This document shows, piece after piece, positions 62,188-64,000 of a DNA stretch of 64,000 nucleotides. This DNA comes from Flavobacterium coralii. GTDB lineage: Bacteria > Bacteroidota > Bacteroidia > Flavobacteriales > Flavobacteriaceae. Both the position numbers and the translations under genes were made by a program. Below the pieces are notes generated by a model. That model was not told the origin of the DNA, did no database searches, and saw only the letters and a program-made list of their open reading frames with translations. The stretch covers positions 1 to 64,000 of the forward strand of contig NZ_JAHDIU010000010.1 in assembly GCF_019891545.1 (NCBI RefSeq). The letters are read 5' to 3'. Each line of letters begins with the position of its first letter. Position 1 is the stretch's first letter.

Positions 62188-63255
62188 TTAAAAATACATC
62201 TCTTTTACCTTTGTAGGTGATAAATATTCATGAGGTATATAAAACTGAGCTTGATTTTCTCTTTGTAATTCTACCATATCGGGGTTAGTAAATATAGAAT
62301 TTATTATATCTGTGTTTGCGAATGGATCCTGATATATAACTCTTGTATATTCTAATCCTTCTCCAAAGCTATCTACTAATTCCTTATCAACCTTTCTATT
62401 AAAAGCAGGGAATGAATAACCTATTATTATTAGGATATTTGTTTTTTTCATTCTTGACTTTGCTTCTTCAATTGCATTTGAATTATTTTCCCAAGCATAT
62501 TTTATATGTTGAGAATAGTCAGCATGTTTGAAATCTTTTAAATTTTCATTTAATTTTATTAGATAATTTTCCAGGTTTGATAAACTACCAAATTCAACAT
62601 TTTCATATATTTCACCTTTATCATTAAAAATGCCCCTGAAGCCATTTAAATGAATCACATTATTACCTTCAGAATTCATAAATTTTAAGCTACTATTTAT
62701 CTCATCAAAAGAAGAAGCTTGATTTGACATGAAATCTTTATAAGCCATTTCTAATTGTAAATCGTAATTCCATGTAATAAATGATATGTTAGAATTCAAT
62801 TTTGGATTGATATCACTCTTTTCTAAAATAACCGATAATAGGCTGTAATATCTCTTGTCAATCTTTTCATAACTGGTAGCATCCGGCTTTGTAAAGTTGA
62901 GATGATAAAAATTTTCCCATATATCAAAATATACGCTCAAACAGTGTTTAAGTAGATTTAATTCACTTTCTTTTCCTGTTAAATAAAGTTTTCTTGCATA
63001 GATATCAATTGAGCCAAATTCAACTGCATAATCACCAAAATATTTAAGTTTAGTAAAAAAATCAATTAATAATTTAGTATCCCAAGTATAGGGTTTCTCA
63101 GAATAGTTTTTACTAAGACGATTAATTAATTTGTGTGCGACAGCTATCATAGAATGACCTTGCTGTTTCCATATTGGGATAGCATTATAACTAGCTCCTG
63201 CACCAAGAAGATAAGTTATATTTAAATTTTCAGTTGAATTAAAATGTGACTGCAT
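62188..63255 (-). CDS. SIR2-like domain protein (putative defence NADase)
   Basis: The protein is 355 residues from the ATG at 63255; a TTG 12 codons earlier lies upstream of the -7 box. The SIR2-like NAD-binding motifs are TYLLGAGASYN near the start, FITWNYDLQLE (the Asn-Asp pair), VIHLNGF (the catalytic-type His), and IIIGYSFPAFNRKVDKEL. These fit the SIR2-like proteins used in phage defence, which deplete NAD. The gene is much more AT-rich than dnaG or the genes to its right. No partner gene such as a nuclease, ATPase or Argonaute is adjacent. A defence role is an inference from the family. Confidence 0.83.
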   Translation of the reverse strand: MQSHFNSTENLNITYLLGAGASYNAIPIWKQQGHSMIAVAHKLINRLSKNYSEKPYTWDTKLLIDFFTKLKYFGDYAVEFGSIDIYARKLYLTGKESELNLLKHCLSVYFDIWENFYHLNFTKPDATSYEKIDKRYYSLLSVILEKSDINPKLNSNISFITWNYDLQLEMAYKDFMSNQASSFDEINSSLKFMNSEGNNVIHLNGFRGIFNDKGEIYENVEFGSLSNLENYLIKLNENLKDFKHADYSQHIKYAWENNSNAIEEAKSRMKKTNILIIIGYSFPAFNRKVDKELVDSFGEGLEYTRVIYQDPFANTDIINSIFTNPDMVELQRENQAQFYIPHEYLSPTKVKEMYF

Positions 63256-63270
63256 TTTTGATGGTTTATT

Positions 63271-63278
63271 CAAAAATA
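63271..63278 (-). promoter_or_regulatory. -7 promoter box for the SIR2-like gene
   Basis: Reverse-strand TATTTTTG is an exact TAnnTTTG match 16 bases before the preferred ATG. Confidence 0.5.
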
Positions 63279-63341
63279 CAAAGTTTTGCAATGCTTTCGA
63301 AAAGTATTATCGGATTAACTAAGCGGCAATTCTTGGTAAGC

Positions 63342-63767
63342 TTATTGGTTACTTTTAGCAGCAGAAACGGGTGTACATATTGCTTTTTGGCTGTTGTTTA
63401 CAAACTTTATAATGCTTTGCAGCATATTGGTTTCAGGGTTGTCGTTCTCATAGGCGCAACCCAGGTAAAGATTGCCTTCTGCAAGGTCGTTTACGCACTT
63501 ATCATATATGGCATCGCGGCTTTGCAGTTGATTTTGGTTAAGTGCGGTTACAATTTCAAGTACGCACCGGTGCACTAATGGGTCGGATATATAATGGCCC
63601 GCCTGCTCTTCATTATAATTTTCTGTGTAATTAAAATCTACCAGTTCAAATTCTTTATCACTAAGCTTATCAAGCACCATTCCCGGCACTTTTGCAAAGC
63701 ATTCATCCTTGTCATCAGGCAGGTCAAAGTCTCCGTTATATACAAAAGTTACGGTATAATTATCCAT
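63342..63767 (-). CDS. Hypothetical protein
   Basis: The 141-residue acidic soluble protein starts MDNYTVTFVYNGDFDLPDDKD. It contains a mixed alpha/beta pattern and four cysteines in scattered positions. I do not recognise a family. It has its own -7 box and stands between the SIR2-like gene and a strong terminator, with base composition closer to the core genes than to the SIR2-like gene. Confidence 0.7.
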   Translation of the reverse strand: MDNYTVTFVYNGDFDLPDDKDECFAKVPGMVLDKLSDKEFELVDFNYTENYNEEQAGHYISDPLVHRCVLEIVTALNQNQLQSRDAIYDKCVNDLAEGNLYLGCAYENDNPETNMLQSIIKFVNNSQKAICTPVSAAKSNQ

Positions 63768-63784
63768 AGCAGTAAGGTTTATAC

Positions 63785-63792
63785 CAAATTTA
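63785..63792 (-). promoter_or_regulatory. -7 promoter box for the hypothetical gene
   Basis: Reverse-strand TAAATTTG is an exact TAnnTTTG match 18 bases before the ATG. Confidence 0.45.
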
Positions 63793-63876
63793 CATTCGGC
63801 TTGCCAAATGCATGTTTAGGTTATCTTAAACTTAGCCTAATTGTTATGTGTTTGATGCTTAATGATAATGCAAAAA

Positions 63877-63909
63877 AAAGGCGTTCCCTGAGATCATGAG
63901 AACACCTTT
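63877..63909 (-). terminator. Terminator of the gene entering from the right edge
   Basis: A 12-bp stem on the reverse strand (AAAGGTGTTCTC / GGGAACGCCTTT with two G-T pairs) is followed by eight T residues. Confidence 0.85.
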
Positions 63910-63938
63910 AACAAAAGTACAAAACTAACCCTTAACTC

Positions 63939-64000
63939 TTAATTGAAATCAAATCTTATGCCAAGAGACAAATTATTCTGATCTATTTCATTATTTGTAA
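63939..64000 (-). CDS. C-terminal end of a probable outer-membrane beta-barrel protein
   Basis: The reverse strand from the window edge reads 19 codons and a stop, ending LSLGIRFDFN. The alternating hydrophobic pattern with a late Phe is typical of the last strand of an outer-membrane barrel. A strong terminator follows 30 bases later, supporting a real gene end. Nothing more can be said from the visible part. Confidence 0.5.
   Translation of the reverse strand, partial: TNNEIDQNNLSLGIRFDFN

Noticed and set aside
63256-63291. Longer start of the SIR2-like protein (TTG at 63291)
   Set aside because: The -7 box at 63271-63278 would lie inside the coding part, and the ATG at 63255 precedes the first conserved motif at a usual distance.
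1-64000. CRISPR array, insertion sequences, rRNA genes
   Set aside because: No regularly spaced repeats, transposase motifs with terminal repeats, or rRNA-like stretches were seen.

Overview
The window reads as chromosomal core DNA of a member of the Bacteroidota, most likely a Flavobacterium or a close relative in the Flavobacteriaceae. The evidence is a type IX secretion (T9SS) PorP/SprF protein at the left edge, two proteases with T9SS type A C-terminal sorting domains, many lipoproteins, a shortened NuoG, tRNA genes with no or little encoded CCA, and more than 20 exact copies of the Bacteroidota -7 promoter box TAnnTTTG just upstream of gene starts, several with a TTG -33 box 18-22 bases further up. 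No rRNA, CRISPR array, insertion sequence or prophage was seen.

Layout. 1-4.4 kb: start of a porP/sprF gene, bioB, a small membrane protein, and an operon of ribF with an HTTM/vitamin K carboxylase-like membrane protein. 4.7-11.3 kb: two paralogous secreted reprolysin-like metalloproteases flanking a small divergent lipoprotein. 11.3-13.7 kb: pth, then prs-rplY. 13.8 kb: tRNA-Leu(CAA). 13.9-17.4 kb: a three-gene acyl-CoA carboxylase (biotin carrier, biotin carboxylase, carboxyltransferase). 17.5-20.9 kb: an AT-rich AbiC-like gene, a J-domain/KTSC protein and a umuC-umuD pair. 21.0-34.3 kb: a complete 14-gene nuoA-N complex I operon on the minus strand. 34.5-41.4 kb: cold-shock protein, large lipoprotein, AsmA-like protein, a FadL-type outer-membrane channel followed by a GDSL/SGNH lipoprotein, and a small PF04020 membrane protein. 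41.5-44.9 kb: tig, clpP, clpX. 45-48.5 kb: GH3-like, DUF2797 and DUF58 genes. 48.5-48.9 kb: tRNA-Asp and a run of hairpins that may be a small RNA. 49-54.5 kb: TonB-like lipoprotein, flippase-like membrane protein, ruvC, hemW, cyclase, DUF4260, YjbR, PAP2. 54.5-57.8 kb: DUF4407, and a BlaI repressor with an M56/TonB membrane protease. 57.9-64 kb: pepE, two tandem carboxypeptidase-regulatory-like proteins (the first apparently frameshifted), dnaG without zinc ligands, an AT-rich SIR2-like gene, a hypothetical gene, and the end of a probable outer-membrane protein.

Most of the window is housekeeping: NADH oxidation, protein quality control, DNA replication and repair, cofactor and nucleotide synthesis. 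The accessory signals are two solitary, low-GC genes with defence-type domains (AbiC-like at 17.5 kb and SIR2-like at 62.2 kb), the BlaI-M56 regulatory pair with two visible operator-like palindromes, and the multi-hairpin stretch downstream of tRNA-Asp. All identifications rest on motif reading without database searches.
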